Of a stretch of DNA of 64,000 nt, positions 43,638 through 54,174 are shown in pieces (positions within the stretch are counted from its first letter, which is position 1; each line of letters starts with the position of its first letter). The position numbers were made by a program, and so were the translations under genes. The notes under the pieces are model-generated. The model worked only from the letters and a program-made list of their open reading frames with translations. It did no database searches and was not told where the DNA came from. The stretch comes from Diacronema lutheri. Its lineage: Eukaryota; Haptophyta; Pavlovophyceae; Pavlovales; Pavlovaceae. Where the stretch lies: positions 248,001 to 312,000 of the forward strand of contig JAGTXO010000027.1 of NCBI GenBank assembly GCA_019448385.1, given 5' to 3'.

Positions 43638-46600
43638 CTATGACGGCGCATCGCCTTCAGCGATGCTCGCCGCTTCGAGCGCCGCTTCAAGCAGCGCGAT
43701 GAGCTGCGCGTTGTGCGGCTGCGCCCTGCGCGCAATCTGCAGCGGGGTCTCGTACTGCAGACTCGTCGACCTGCGCTGCGCGCTCGCGTGGAGCACGGTT
43801 GGCGCGAGCGCCGCGCCGGCGGCCGCGAGCTGCCGCACCACCGCGGTGTGCCCGTTGAGAACCGCCCAGTGCACGGCCGTCCGATGCCACCGGTCGCGCC
43901 AGTCGTAGGTGCCGCCCTTTTTTGAATCGTACGCCCGCGCGCCGCACGCCCAATGGTGGAGCGCGGCGGCCATCGCACCCTCCGAGCCGGCGCGCGCGGC
44001 GTGGTGCAGGATCGTCTGCTTGTTGCCGTCCTTGGCCATAAGCGGCGCGCCCGCTTTTAAAAGGAGCGCGAGGCATTCGCCGCCGTCCGCTGCGCGCGCC
44101 GCCGCATGTGCCGCCATCGCGCCACGCACGCACGGTAGCCGGACGTTGGCGCCAGCGGCGAGGAGCAGCCGGAGGCTCGCCGCGTCGCCCGCCGCCGCGG
44201 CCGCGTACAGCGGCGAGGGCGGGCGGTCGTTACGCAGCCGCTTGGGCGGCGCCGACGGCGGCCATCGCCGCGCGACCGGCGCGGCCGCAGCCGCAGCCGC
44301 GCCGTCGCCGTTGGCACGCGCCGCCGTCTCCGCCTCCGCCTCCTCGCCCTCGCCCTCACCAGCCCCGCCATCCGACGCGCCCGCCATGTCGGCCGCGTCC
44401 GCGCCCGTCTCCGCCTCGCCCGCCGCAGCTGGACCGTCCGGGTGCGCGCCTAGACTGAGGAGCTCAGCAACGATGGCTGCCGAGCGCTGGCCCGCTGCGC
44501 GCAGCAAGAGGGCCGACATGCTCACCGGACGCGCGGGCGACGCGACGGGCGGCCCCTCGCCGCGCTCGTCGCCCGCCTTGCCCACGTTGCCGCCGCTCGC
44601 GTCCGGCAGCAAGCCGTCGCCGTCGCCGACGTCGGCGCTGGCGCCGGCCGGCGCGCACGCGCCGGCCGCCGCCGCGCGCGGTGGCACCGGCGCGCCGTCC
44701 GCGCCGTCCGCGCTGGCAAGGCGCGCCGGCTCGGGGAGGCACACGCCCTGCGCGTCAAGGTAGGTAGCGTACTCACAGAGCACCGGCCGTTCGAGCAGCT
44801 GCGCGGGCGCGAACGGCCCGCGTATGACCCCAAAGTCGCCGCTGACTCTTTCCTTCGCCACACCGCCCACGGCACCACCCGCCGCGCCGCGCGCGACGCC
44901 GTCGCCACCGCCGCCAACGCCCTCGCCCGCCGCGAGCTCGGTCGCGGCGAGTAGTAACGCCCGCGACGCCTGCAGCGCCGAAAGCGAATCGCCGCCGAGA
45001 TTGACGAAACTCGAGTCGGCGCGCAGCTCGGCGGCGGGCAGGCGGAGGACGCTTGACCATGCGGCCGCGACGGCGTGCTCCGTGCGCGTGCGCAGCGCGG
45101 CGCCGGCGCGCGGCGCCGAGCCGAGCGGCGCGGCGAGCGCCGCGGCGCACTCCAACGCGCGCGGCAGCTGCGCGCGCGCTATTTTACCGTTACTCGACAG
45201 AGGCAGCTCGCGCAGCACGAACGCGACGGCCGGGACGGCGGCGGGCGCGAGCGCGCGCGCGCACCGCTCGAGCGCGCACGCCTCCGCGAGCTCGTGCCAC
45301 GCCACGCTGCCGGCTCCAGCGGTCGGCCCGTCGCGGCTGGCGTGTGCAGCGGCCGTGGCAGGCGGCGCGAGGCCGAGCTGGGCGGCCGCGGCCGCCGTCG
45401 GGACGCAGAAGGCGACGAGCCGCGACGCGACGAGCGCCACCGCCGCCGCGGCGAAGAGGCGCGAGCCGCTGAGTATGGCCGCCTCCACCTCACTCGGTTC
45501 GATCCGGGTGCCGCGCACCTTAAACTGCGAGTCCGCCCGCCCGATGTACTCGAGCGCCCAGCCGTCGCCGGCGGCGTCCGGCGCGCGCATCGGCGGCGCG
45601 TTGCACGCGCCGGCCGCGCCGGCCGCGTCGGCGGCCCCTTCTGCGGGCGCAACCGGCGCGTCCGCGCGCGCGTCGAGCGGCCGTAACGGACAAAACTCGC
45701 GCATCCCGCCACGCGCGCTCACGCGCACGCGCCTCACCAGGTCGCCGGTGCGGTAGAGGCGGAGGCGGTCGGCCGGGCGCGCGCGCAGCGCAGCGCCGCT
45801 CGCATCGTCCGCGGCCGCCGCGTCCGCCGCGTCGCGCCTCCAATATTCCGACCGCTGTGTAACGACCGGATCGCCGCCATCGCTCGCAGGCCACTCCCCA
45901 GCGATGGCGCCCCAGTCCGGGGCGCCCAAATCCGGACCGAGGGCGCGCAGAGCCGCTTCACTCGCCAAGGTCACGAACCGATGTGGCGCGTCGCGCGCAT
46001 CCGGTGCGCCGTCGGCGCGCTGCGCGCTTGCGTCCACGGCACCCAGCGCGGTCGGCAGAGGCGGCAGATAGCCACAGCCGACCTGCACGCCGCCCAGCAC
46101 GAGCTCGCCCACATCGCCGTCCGCTGCGAGCAGGCCCTCACCGCCCGCCTCGCCGCACGCGATACCCTCGCCGCCATCGACGGACTCGTCACTGGACGTC
46201 CGGCACAGGAATGCGCTCACGCCGCGTAGGGGCGCTCCAAGTAATCGACAGTCTGCCGCGCCGCGCACCCTGTGCGCGGTCTGGTAGACCGTCGCCTCGG
46301 TCACGCCGTACGTGTTAAGCAGCACGACGCGCTCCGCCCACGCGTCCGCGAGCTGCGCGCCCATCGGCTCACCGCCGAGCGCGACGACGCGCAAGTCCGG
46401 GAGCGGCGGTGTGTCCGGCCACACGGACGCCCACAGGCCGGGCGTACACTGCACGTGTGTCGCGCGCGTCGCGCGAAGGCACGCGCCGAGCGCGTCGCGC
46501 ACCGCGTCGCGTGTGCTCGCCATCGCAATCGTGCCGCCCGCAGCGAGCGTTGCGGCAATGTCGCCGAGGGAAGGGTCAAACGTGAGCGAGGATGCGATGA

Positions 46601-47351
46601 ACACGGTCGACCTTCGGCCGACCGCATGCGCGACGTTCTTTGCGAGCGCGTACGACGCGAGGGCGCGGTGCGTGACGACGCAGCCCTTCGGCTCGCCCGA
46701 CGTACCCGACGTGAAGAAGACGTGCGAAATGGCGTCGAGTGCGCGCGCGCCGTCGCCGTTGCCGCCACCATCGTGCGCTGTGCGGCCTCCGCGCTCGGCG
46801 CCATCGGCTGCACCGGCGAGCAGCGCCTCGGCGCGCGGTGGCACGGCGACGACGGCCGCGCGCACGCCAGCTGCCGCGAGCACACCCCCAATCCGTGCCG
46901 CGTCCGCCGGCTTGCACAGCACGGCAGCCGGACGGACGGCGCGTGCGAGGCGCGCGTACCGCGCGTCCGGATCGCGCGGGTCGAGCGGCACGATCGCGGC
47001 GCCCAGGCGCCAAGCCGCGAGGTGACAGAGGGCGAGTGCGGCGCCCTCGTCGACGCTCACGCCAATGACGGGCTGCACGCCGCCGCCATCCTCTCGCGCG
47101 TGCGCAAACGCGGCGAGCGCCGCCGACGCGACCGGCGGTGCGCTGTGTGCGCAGCCGTCCGCCGCGCCGCACGCTGCGCGCACGGCGCGCGCGAGCGCGA
47201 GACTGCGCGCGCACACGTCGGCGCGCGACAGAACGCGCACCACCGACGTGCCCGCGTCGAGCTCGCACATCGCGGCGCCGTCCGCATCCAATGGATCGTC
47301 CAGCCCGAGCCAGGCGGGCAGTGCGAGGTCCTCCATCGAAACGACCGCCAT
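43638..47351 (-). CDS. NRPS-like adenylation-carrier protein with C-terminal ankyrin repeats
   Basis: One uninterrupted exon of 1,237 aa. The adenylation domain has the core motifs: A3 FFTSGTSGEPKG, A5 NTYGVTEA, A7 YRTGDLVR, A8 GRADSQFKVRGTRIEPSEVE and A10 LPLSSNGKI. A carrier domain follows with the phosphopantetheine site NLGGDSLSALQ. Instead of a condensation, thioesterase or reductase domain, the last ~330 residues carry ankyrin repeats (PLYAAAAAGDAASLRLLLAAGANV, TILHHAARAG, TAVHWAVLNGHTAVVRQLAAAGA). The A-domain would activate an amino or carboxylic acid with ATP and load it on the carrier; the closest known layout is AASDH (A, carrier, beta-propeller), with ankyrins replacing the propeller (inference). 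Substrate unknown. The ATG is 67 bp from the divergent RAD6 ATG. Confidence 0.9.
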   Translation of the reverse strand: MAVVSMEDLALPAWLGLDDPLDADGAAMCELDAGTSVVRVLSRADVCARSLALARAVRAACGAADGCAHSAPPVASAALAAFAHAREDGGGVQPVIGVSVDEGAALALCHLAAWRLGAAIVPLDPRDPDARYARLARAVRPAAVLCKPADAARIGGVLAAAGVRAAVVAVPPRAEALLAGAADGAERGGRTAHDGGGNGDGARALDAISHVFFTSGTSGEPKGCVVTHRALASYALAKNVAHAVGRRSTVFIASSLTFDPSLGDIAATLAAGGTIAMASTRDAVRDALGACLRATRATHVQCTPGLWASVWPDTPPLPDLRVVALGGEPMGAQLADAWAERVVLLNTYGVTEATVYQTAHRVRGAADCRLLGAPLRGVSAFLCRTSSDESVDGGEGIACGEAGGEGLLAADGDVGELVLGGVQVGCGYLPPLPTALGAVDASAQRADGAPDARDAPHRFVTLASEAALRALGPDLGAPDWGAIAGEWPASDGGDPVVTQRSEYWRRDAADAAAADDASGAALRARPADRLRLYRTGDLVRRVRVSARGGMREFCPLRPLDARADAPVAPAEGAADAAGAAGACNAPPMRAPDAAGDGWALEYIGRADSQFKVRGTRIEPSEVEAAILSGSRLFAAAAVALVASRLVAFCVPTAAAAAQLGLAPPATAAAHASRDGPTAGAGSVAWHELAEACALERCARALAPAAVPAVAFVLRELPLSSNGKIARAQLPRALECAAALAAPLGSAPRAGAALRTRTEHAVAAAWSSVLRLPAAELRADSSFVNLGGDSLSALQASRALLLAATELAAGEGVGGGGDGVARGAAGGAVGGVAKERVSGDFGVIRGPFAPAQLLERPVLCEYATYLDAQGVCLPEPARLASADGADGAPVPPRAAAAGACAPAGASADVGDGDGLLPDASGGNVGKAGDERGEGPPVASPARPVSMSALLLRAAGQRSAAIVAELLSLGAHPDGPAAAGEAETGADAADMAGASDGGAGEGEGEEAEAETAARANGDGAAAAAAAPVARRWPPSAPPKRLRNDRPPSPLYAAAAAGDAASLRLLLAAGANVRLPCVRGAMAAHAAARAADGGECLALLLKAGAPLMAKDGNKQTILHHAARAGSEGAMAAALHHWACGARAYDSKKGGTYDWRDRWHRTAVHWAVLNGHTAVVRQLAAAGAALAPTVLHASAQRRSTSLQYETPLQIARRAQPHNAQLIALLEAALEAASIAEGDAPS

Positions 47352-47418
47352 CGTTCACTTCTCCTGTGAGAGGTCGAGTCGTGCCACAGGCGGGCGGTAG
47401 TTGCCACCGGAGAGGCGG
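47352..47418. promoter_or_regulatory. 67-bp bidirectional spacer (A-T-ankyrin gene / RAD6)
   Basis: Very short spacer between divergent ATGs. It holds an imperfect TCCTGTGAGAGG and GCCACAGGCGGG arrangement and no TATA-like element. Transcript starts must lie within it or overlap the genes. Confidence 0.4.
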
Positions 47419-48098
47419 ATGTCGACACCGGCGCGGCGCCGCTTAATGCGCGACTTCAAGCGCCTGCAGAACGACCCTCCGCAGGGCGTCAGCGGCGCGC
47501 CCAAGGACAACGACATCATGAAGTGGAATGCTGTCATCTTTGGGTGCGCCGCGCGCCGCGCGCTACGCGCCGCGCGCCGCACCGTGGCGGCCGCGCCGCG
47601 CGCTGCGCATCGTGTATGCCGCGGCAGCGCGCATACGCACGCTGAGCCGAACCACACGCGCTGCACCGCCCATGACGCGCGCCGGCTCCGCACGCGCTCG
47701 CCCCGTGCGTGCGCACGCCGGCGCGCCTGGCCGTTGGCGGCGTTCCTCTGACCGCAGGCCGGACGAGACTCCGTGGGAGGATGGGACGTTCAGGCTGCAG
47801 CTCGAGTTCACGGAGGACTACCCAAACAAGGCGCCGACGGTCAAGTTTGTGACCAAGCTCTTCCACCCCAACGTCTATGCGGACGGCAGCATCTGCCTTG
47901 ATATTCTGCAGAACCAAGTGTGTCGCTGTGGCGCGAGGCACGGCGAGGCGCGGCCGCATCGCTGCGCAGGGCGCGCGCACTCTACGCTGCAGCGCCTGTG
48001 GCTACTTCTCGCCTGACCGCTCATCGCCTCGATGCGCTCTGGCGCGAACTTACCATGCGCTCGCGCCTTTTCGCGCTCATGCGCCCAACCAACCGTGT

Positions 48099-48133
<35 letters not shown>

Positions 48134-48494
48134 CAGTGGTCTCCGATCTACGACATCTCCGCCATCCTCACCTCGATCCAGTCGCTGCTCTGCGACCCGA
48201 ACCCAAATTCGCCCGCAAACTCGGAAGCGGCACGCCTTTATCAGGCACGCAGCCCCCCCCCCCCCCCCCCCCCCCCCTCCCCCCAGCCCCGGACCGCGTG
48301 CCGCACGTGCGCGGTGGCTTCCGTCGTGCTACCACGCCGCCATCGTGACGCGCGCCCGCCCGGACGCGTCTCAACTCCCGCCCGCGCTTGACTTCGCTCG
48401 CGCGCCGTGCTCTGCGCAGGAGAACCGGCGCGAATATGAGCGAAAGGTGAAGGAGATTGTTGAACAGAGCTGGGCGGCGGAGGGTGCCGACTGA
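47419..48494 (+). CDS. RAD6: Ubiquitin-conjugating enzyme E2, RAD6/UBE2A-B type
   Basis: Four exons, 47419..47543, 47758..47917, 48137..48244 and 48420..48494 (155 aa; human UBE2B 152). The E2 for histone H2B and PCNA mono-ubiquitination in transcription and post-replication repair. The N-terminus [17 protein letters not shown] is almost identical to the family; active-site Cys is in GSICLDILQ; the end is IVEQSW. Splices restore [24 protein letters not shown] and [11 protein letters not shown]. The third intron is GC-AG (TATCAG|GCACGC), the only choice keeping frame and conservation. Introns 2 and 3 contain sense-strand poly-C runs (about 48099-48132, 48253-48284). Confidence 0.96.
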
Positions 48495-48849
48495 TCGTGG
48501 CCCTCACGTGTCCTCGTCTTCACCCGACTCGAACGCGGCGAGATTCGCCGGCCGCGAACGAAGCCTGTGCACCGTGGGCCGTGGCAGGTGGCAGCTGTGC
48601 GTCGGCCGTTGCCACTCGCGAGCGCGGCAGGAGGAGCTCAACGCGCGCGCCCGCAGCGACGTGGTCGCGGTGGCCAGTGGACGCCGGATCGGGGCCGGAC
48701 GCCGGACGAGGACGGCCACATGGGCCGTGGGCCCGAGGCACGCGGGCGCAGTGGTGTGCAGTGAAAGCCCGACACTGAGCAGTCCGGGATGTATACTCAA
48801 TCGGGCTTCACCCCGGACTTTGCCCGTCAGCCATCGTCGCCTCGTCGCA
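48495..48849. other. RAD6 3' flank; no gene recognised
   Basis: 355 bp. A minus-strand open stretch (about 49043 to 48504) has an acidic end (FESGEDEDT) but is otherwise Arg/Ser low complexity without a recognised domain. It is judged a chance frame. Confidence 0.35.
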
Positions 48850-48969
48850 ATGCAGCCCGCGGACGCCGAGCCGAGCCGGAGCGACCGCAACACCAAGTTT
48901 GCGCTGTTCGTCGGCTTTGTCGTGATCGCGCGGCTGATCCCGCCGGCGCTGCGCAAGGCCGGGCTCTGA
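48850..48969 (+). CDS. Possible 39-aa single-pass membrane peptide
   Basis: A short ATG frame: polar N-terminus (DAEPSRSDRNTK), one hydrophobic helix (FALFVGFVVIARLIPPAL) and a basic tail ending KAGL. The layout is that of small mitochondrial or ER tail-anchored subunits. No family recognised. It could be the last exon of a larger gene. No independent support beyond composition. Confidence 0.3.
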   Translation: MQPADAEPSRSDRNTKFALFVGFVVIARLIPPALRKAGL

Positions 48970-49304
48970 GCGTGCGGAGTGCACGGTCGGTGCGAGGAGT
49001 GGGCGCGAGCGCGGGCACGATGCGCATTTGGCGCTACCCGCAACCGTGGCTACTCGGGGTGCGCCTCGCATCGGCGACGATCGCGAGCGTCCGGCCGCGC
49101 TGCAGCTGCAACTGCGTCGCTGGCATATATGTCGCTACGCGGACTTTGCCCGCTCGCAGCCCCCGCTCACAGCCCCCGCTCGCTTGAAGCTGTGCTACGC
49201 ACGGTCGGTGCGAGCGCGGGCACGAATACGCTTGGGCTGTGAGCCACGGCGATTGATTCGTTTGAAGACCACGCCACGGAGGACGCGTGAGCCTTTCGTC
49301 ACTG
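48970..49304. other. Gap before the LRR gene 3' end
   Basis: 335 bp with no gene seen. A GCACGGTCGGTGCGAG segment occurs twice (about 48980 and 49199), each near a GCGCGGGCACGA segment, so part of it is an imperfect direct repeat. Confidence 0.35.
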
Positions 49305-51245
49305 TCAGCATAAAAAAGTTGTGTCCGCGGCGCGCGCGAGGCTGGCAGCGTCGGCATCCCGCCGTCGCGAGCCGCCCGCCGACGCGGCGCTCGCGCAATG
49401 CGCGCTCGCGTCCGCGAGGGTCGCGGGCGCGAGCGCGGAGCAGCCGCGGAGCTCGCACGCGACGAGGGCGGGGCTCTCGTGCAGGAGCGCGCGTATGGCG
49501 TCGTCGCACAAACGCTTGCACCCCGCGAGCTGCACGTTGCTGAGCCGCGCGAGGGCTGGCGCGGCCGCGCAGCCTGCGCTCGCGCGCTCGCCGTCATCGG
49601 TGGCAGCGGGCGGCGGCGCGCCGCAGGGAGCGCACCCATTCTGCTGCGGCGCGTGGCACGGCTCGCATGCCTGGCCCGCACCCGCCGCGTGCGCCTCGTC
49701 GGTGCGCACGCGCGCGTCGAGCAGTCGCAAGGTCTCGAGCGCCACGCACCCTCCGAGCCCCAGCACGCGCAGCCGCGGGCACGCGAGCGCCATCGATCGG
49801 AGCGCGCGCGCTGACTGGCATTTGAGCTCTTCGAGCGACGCGCTGCGCAGCTCAGGCGCGCGCAGGCCCGCGCACGCCGAGACCGTCAGCACGAGCAGCG
49901 CGGGCTGCTCGCGTACGACCGCGCCAAGCGTGCCGTCGCAGAGCGCGCTGCACCGGCTCAGCTCAAGGGTGCGCAGTTCAACGCAGCCGCGCAAGACGAG
50001 GGCGCGGAGCGACGCGCAGCCGTGCGCGCGCAGCGCGCGCAGCGCAGCGCAGTGCTCGACGACGAGCTCCGCGAGCCCCGCGCACCACGCCGTCGTGAGC
50101 GCTCGGAGCTCGCGCAGGCGCGGGAGCGCGAGGGTGCGCAATTGCTGGCATCCGGACAGGTCGAGCGAGCGCAGGCCGTGGAGTCCGGGGAGAAGTGCGC
50201 TCACAGCCTGCGAGCTGACTGCGCGGGGCGGGCGCGCGGCGCGCACGGCCGCAGACGAGGGGAGGTGACGGTGACGGTGACGGTGACGGTGACGGTGACG
50301 CTACGGCGTTGGCGCCGGCGGCGCGCGGTCGCCCGCGCGCACGCGCGCGGCGACGGTCGAGCGCGCGCGCCGCGGGGTGGGCGTGCGGCGACGGCGCGGC
50401 GCGACGGCGCGCACTCTCGCAACGGTACAGGCTGAGGCTCTCAAGGGCCGCGCATTCCAAAATGGGCGCCTCGAGTAACGCGCAGTGCTCGAGCGCGAGG
50501 TGTCGGAGCATGCCGCACCCGAGCAGTGCGGGCGAGCGCAGCCTCTCGGAGCCGAGCAGCGCGATGCTCGCGAGGCGCGGCAGCCGCACAGACGGCGACG
50601 CGAGCGCGTCACATCCGCTCAGGTTGAGCGCGTGCAGCACGCGATGCTCGACGGTCGGCGAGGCGAGCGTCGTGTTCGACGCGTTCAGCGACGCGAGCGC
50701 GGCGCACGCGCGCAGGAGCGGCGGCACGTGCTCGTCGGCGAGCGCAGGGCAGCGCGAGACGTTGAGCGAGGTCAAACACGGCGCGCACGCCGCCAGGCAG
50801 CCCGGCAGCGCGGCGAAGCAGCCATGGCCGAGCAACCGACAGCCGGCGAGCGACAGGGACGTGAGCACATGCGAGGCTCGTCCGGACCCGTCCGGTGGCG
50901 CGCGACACGGCGAGGGCAGCGCGTGCACTCGCCGCCTCTTCGCCGCCGCGCTCGTCGGGGGGGTGGCGTGCGCGGGCGCACCGGACTCGGCCACCACGCC
51001 GTTGCTCGCTGCGCGCGTGTTGGCCGCAGTCGACTCGGCGGCGGCCGCGCCGTTCGCGCCGCGTCCGCTGTTCTGCGCGCGCGCCTCGGCGCAGCGCGCG
51101 GCATGCTGCACACGCGCCTGGTCCGCGCGCGCATCGCGCGCTGGTCGAGCGCCCGTCCCCTCCATGGTCTCCACACTCGCGGAGCCGCCATGCACCGGCA
51201 CAGTCGCGAACGCACCCGCGCGCGCGTTGGCGCCACCGTCGGCGC

Positions 51246-51277
<32 letters not shown>

Positions 51278-53963
51278 GCAGGTGCGGCCATGTCGAGCGC
51301 GCACGCTGGGTCGACGCGACACCGCCACTCCAGCAGCGCCTCGATCTGAACCTCCGTGGAGGGCGCAGCCGCGCACGCTGCCGGCTCCATCGCTGCCAAT
51401 CCCACCGCCGGCCGCGCCGCCGCGTGCGCCGCAGCGCGAGTCGAGGGGCCGCGCGCGCCGCGGTGATGGGCGTCGGCCGCGCCCGCCGCCGCCGGCGCAC
51501 GCTCAAGACCAACGTGTCCGCCATTGCGCTGCACTGGCGCGGCAGCCGCTGGCCCTGTCGTCGCGCCCGCGCCCACGCCGTGTGCGCCCGCGTCGCTCGC
51601 GCTCGCCGTATCACTCGCGGCCGCCACGCCGCTCGAAGCGGCCGCCACGCCGCTCGAAGCGGCCGTTACGCCGCTCGAAGCGGCCGTTACGCCGCTCGAA
51701 GCGGCCGCCACGCCGCTCGAAGCGGCCGCCACGCCGCTCGAAGCGGCCGCCACGCCGCTCGAAGCGGCCGTTACGCCGCTCGAAGCGGCCGTTACGCCGC
51801 TCGAAGCGGCCGCCACGCTCCCGCCTTCACTGGACAGAGCGAGCGAGGTGAGGTGGGGCAGCTGCGCGAGCAGCGCCGCGATGCGCTCGCCGACGCGCCC
51901 GTCGCCCGGGCCGGCCGCGACGGCGAGCGACCGCAGCATGGCGGACGCACACAGCACGCGCCTGGCGGACGGCCCAGCGGACAGAACCGCCGCACCGTGC
52001 GCGACGCGCGGCGACGTGCCCGAGCCGGCGCCACTGCCCGCGCCACCGCCTTCCCAGCGTGCGCGCAGGTGCCGAAGTGAGCGCGCGCCGACGCGCGGCT
52101 CACGCAACGCCGTGCAGCCTGACACGTCGAGCGATCTGAGCCGCGGGCACAGGCCGACAACTTCGCCGAGCGCGCGATCGCAGAGCCTCACGCACCCGAC
52201 GAGCGAGAGTGTGCGCAGCCGCGGGCAGCGCAACGCGGCGCGCTCGAGTTGCACGCATCCGCCAAGCAGCAGCCGTCGCAGCGACGGCGCCGCCATCGCT
52301 GCGTACATCTCGTCACCCGGCTCGCGCGCTCGCGCCGCGCCCGCCGCGCCCGCCGCGCCCGCCGCGCCCGTGCCCGCGGCCACGGCCGCGCGCGCGCGCG
52401 CGGCCGCGCCCGCTGCGATCTCGCGCAGCGACGCGCAGCCGACGAGGTCCAGCGCCTCGAGCGCAGGGCAGCCCGCGAGCACGGCCGCGACGCTCGCGTC
52501 GGCGAGCGCCGTGCAGTTGCGCAGGCTGAGGGCCGAGAGGCGCGGGCAATCGATGGTTAGGTGCTCGAGCGAAGAGCATGACGCTAGCGCGAGGGAGCGA
52601 AGGGTCGGAGATGCGACGGGCGGCGCGCGCAGCCCGCCCGCGCCGAACGCGCTCACGCTCTCGAGCGCGGGCAAGCCGGCGACGAGCAGCGCGAGCGAGC
52701 CGTCGGTCAGGCCGGCGCACATGGACGCGTCGACGGTGCGCACGCGCGCGCAGGTCGTAACGAGCTGCGCGGCGGTTGGAGCGGTTGCGGCGGTTGCGGC
52801 GGTTGCGGCGGTTGCGGCGGTTGCGGCGGTCACGGCGGAGACAGCAAGGGCGGAAGGACGGACGGCGCACGGGCGGACGAGAGCGAATGGGAGGAGGGAG
52901 AGGGGGGTCCGATAGAGCAGTGGGGCACCGGACTCGCAGATGGGCGGTCGCGACAGCGCCGGCGGGCCAGATGGTCCGGCCCGAGTCGGCCCAGCCACGG
53001 ATCGTGCCGCGGCGCACGTGCGCGCGCGCGCACCTGCGCGACCGTCGCGTCCGTCAGCGCCGGGCAGATGCAAAGGTCAGCGGATTCGAGGTACACGCAC
53101 CGGCCGATCGCGGCTCGCAGCCCGCCCTCGCTCACGCCAATACACTGGCGCAGACCGAGGTGCGCGAGCTCGGCACATGCCGCCGTGAGCGCCGCGACGC
53201 CGCGGTCGGTCACTGCCGAGCCGCTGAGGTTGACGCGCGTGAGTCGAGGGCACCCCGCGGCCAGCGCGCATGCGGCCGCGTCGGTGACGCCTGCGCCATT
53301 CCACGAGACGTCAAGCGCGCAAAGGCCGGCGCAGACAGCGCCGACCGTCACGAGGCCACCGTCCGTGAATCGGCAGTGCGCAATGTCCAGCTCGGCCAGG
53401 TTGGGCGCGGCGCGCGCGAGCGCGGCGAGGCTCGCGTCGCGCACGCGCACCGCGCCGGCGAGCGAGACGGCGCGCAGCTGCGGGCTGCAGTCGGCCGCGA
53501 GCGCGAGCACGGTCTCGTCGGCGACTATCGCGCCACACAATCGCACCTCCGCCAAAGCCGCCCACAGCGCGCTCACGTGCGCTGCATCGACGTGTCGCGC
53601 GGCCAGCGCGCGCGACAGCAACGCGGTGCGAGCTCGCGCGCCGAGCGCGCGCAGCCGCGGCACGGGCAGCGCGTCGAGACGGTCGCCGAGGGCGTTCGCA
53701 CAGAGCTTAAGCAGCGAAACGACAGGCCCGGCGACGGCGCCCTCCAGCTCCACCTCCGACTCTGATTCCGACGTCGATTGGCGTTCGGCGGCTGCGGCGT
53801 TTGGCGCGGCACCCGCCGGCGCCGTGGCCGTGGGAGCCGCGTGCTCCACAGCGCCACGATCGAAGCCCGTGAGCTCAAGTGCCGCGGTGCGCGTGCCTGT
53901 CACGCCCCCACGCGCATTCGCGCCCAAGCTCGCCGCGGCCGCGGACGCCCGCGGGCGCTTCAT
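49305..53963 (-). CDS. Long leucine-rich-repeat protein, cysteine-containing (FBXL/AMN1/Rad7-like) type
   Basis: Three exons, 53963..53034, 52764..50415 and 50218..49305 (1,397 aa); GT-AG introns of 269 and 196 bp in matching phase. Dozens of repeats of the cysteine-containing LRR type (CPRLxxLxLxGCxxLxDxxL) run throughout, e.g. LTDATVAQ|LVTTCARVRTVD across the first splice. The N-terminus has a helical lead-in (VVSLLKLCANALGDRLDALP) resembling the start of Rad7-type LRR proteins. No F-box motif was recognised. Exon 2 contains a run of nine 7-residue repeats (SSGVxAA) and long Ala-rich insertions between repeats. Candidate roles are substrate recognition in a ubiquitin ligase or in repair; both are inference. 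Confidence 0.75.
50272..50300 (+). repeat. (GTGACG)n hexamer repeat in LRR intron 2
   Basis: About five copies of GTGACG inside the intron 50414-50219. Confidence 0.85.
51621..51812 (-). repeat. 21-bp coding minisatellite (SSGVAAA/SSGVTAA)
   Basis: Nine copies of a 21-bp unit. The only common variation is GCC versus GTT at one site, switching Ala and Thr (51600-51830). In frame within exon 2 of the LRR gene. Confidence 0.9.
52775..52832 (+). repeat. (GGTTGCGGC)n repeat at the start of LRR intron 1 acceptor side
   Basis: Tandem GGTTGCGGC units (about five) just upstream, on the transcript strand, of the acceptor at 52765. On that strand they read GCCGCAACC. Confidence 0.8.
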
Positions 53964-54174
53964 CCGGCGGGCCGTGACGGCGACGAAGTTGTGCGGAACA
54001 CTCGTCTGGCCACCCACTTTGGTTTTGAAAAGAAGCGCGACGTGTGTCTTTGCGGCTCGCACAGTGGCGAGGCGCCGAGGCCACGCAGCCGGTGCGAGGC
54101 CGGGCGGCCGCGCACCCTCGTCCAGCCATCGCTTTCACGACCTCCAGCTCTTCGCGTATCACCTTCACTCGCCC

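Noticed and set aside
48504-49043. Minus-strand gene convergent with RAD6
   Set aside because: Only an acidic end looks protein-like. The rest is Arg/Ser-rich with no splice-supported extension.
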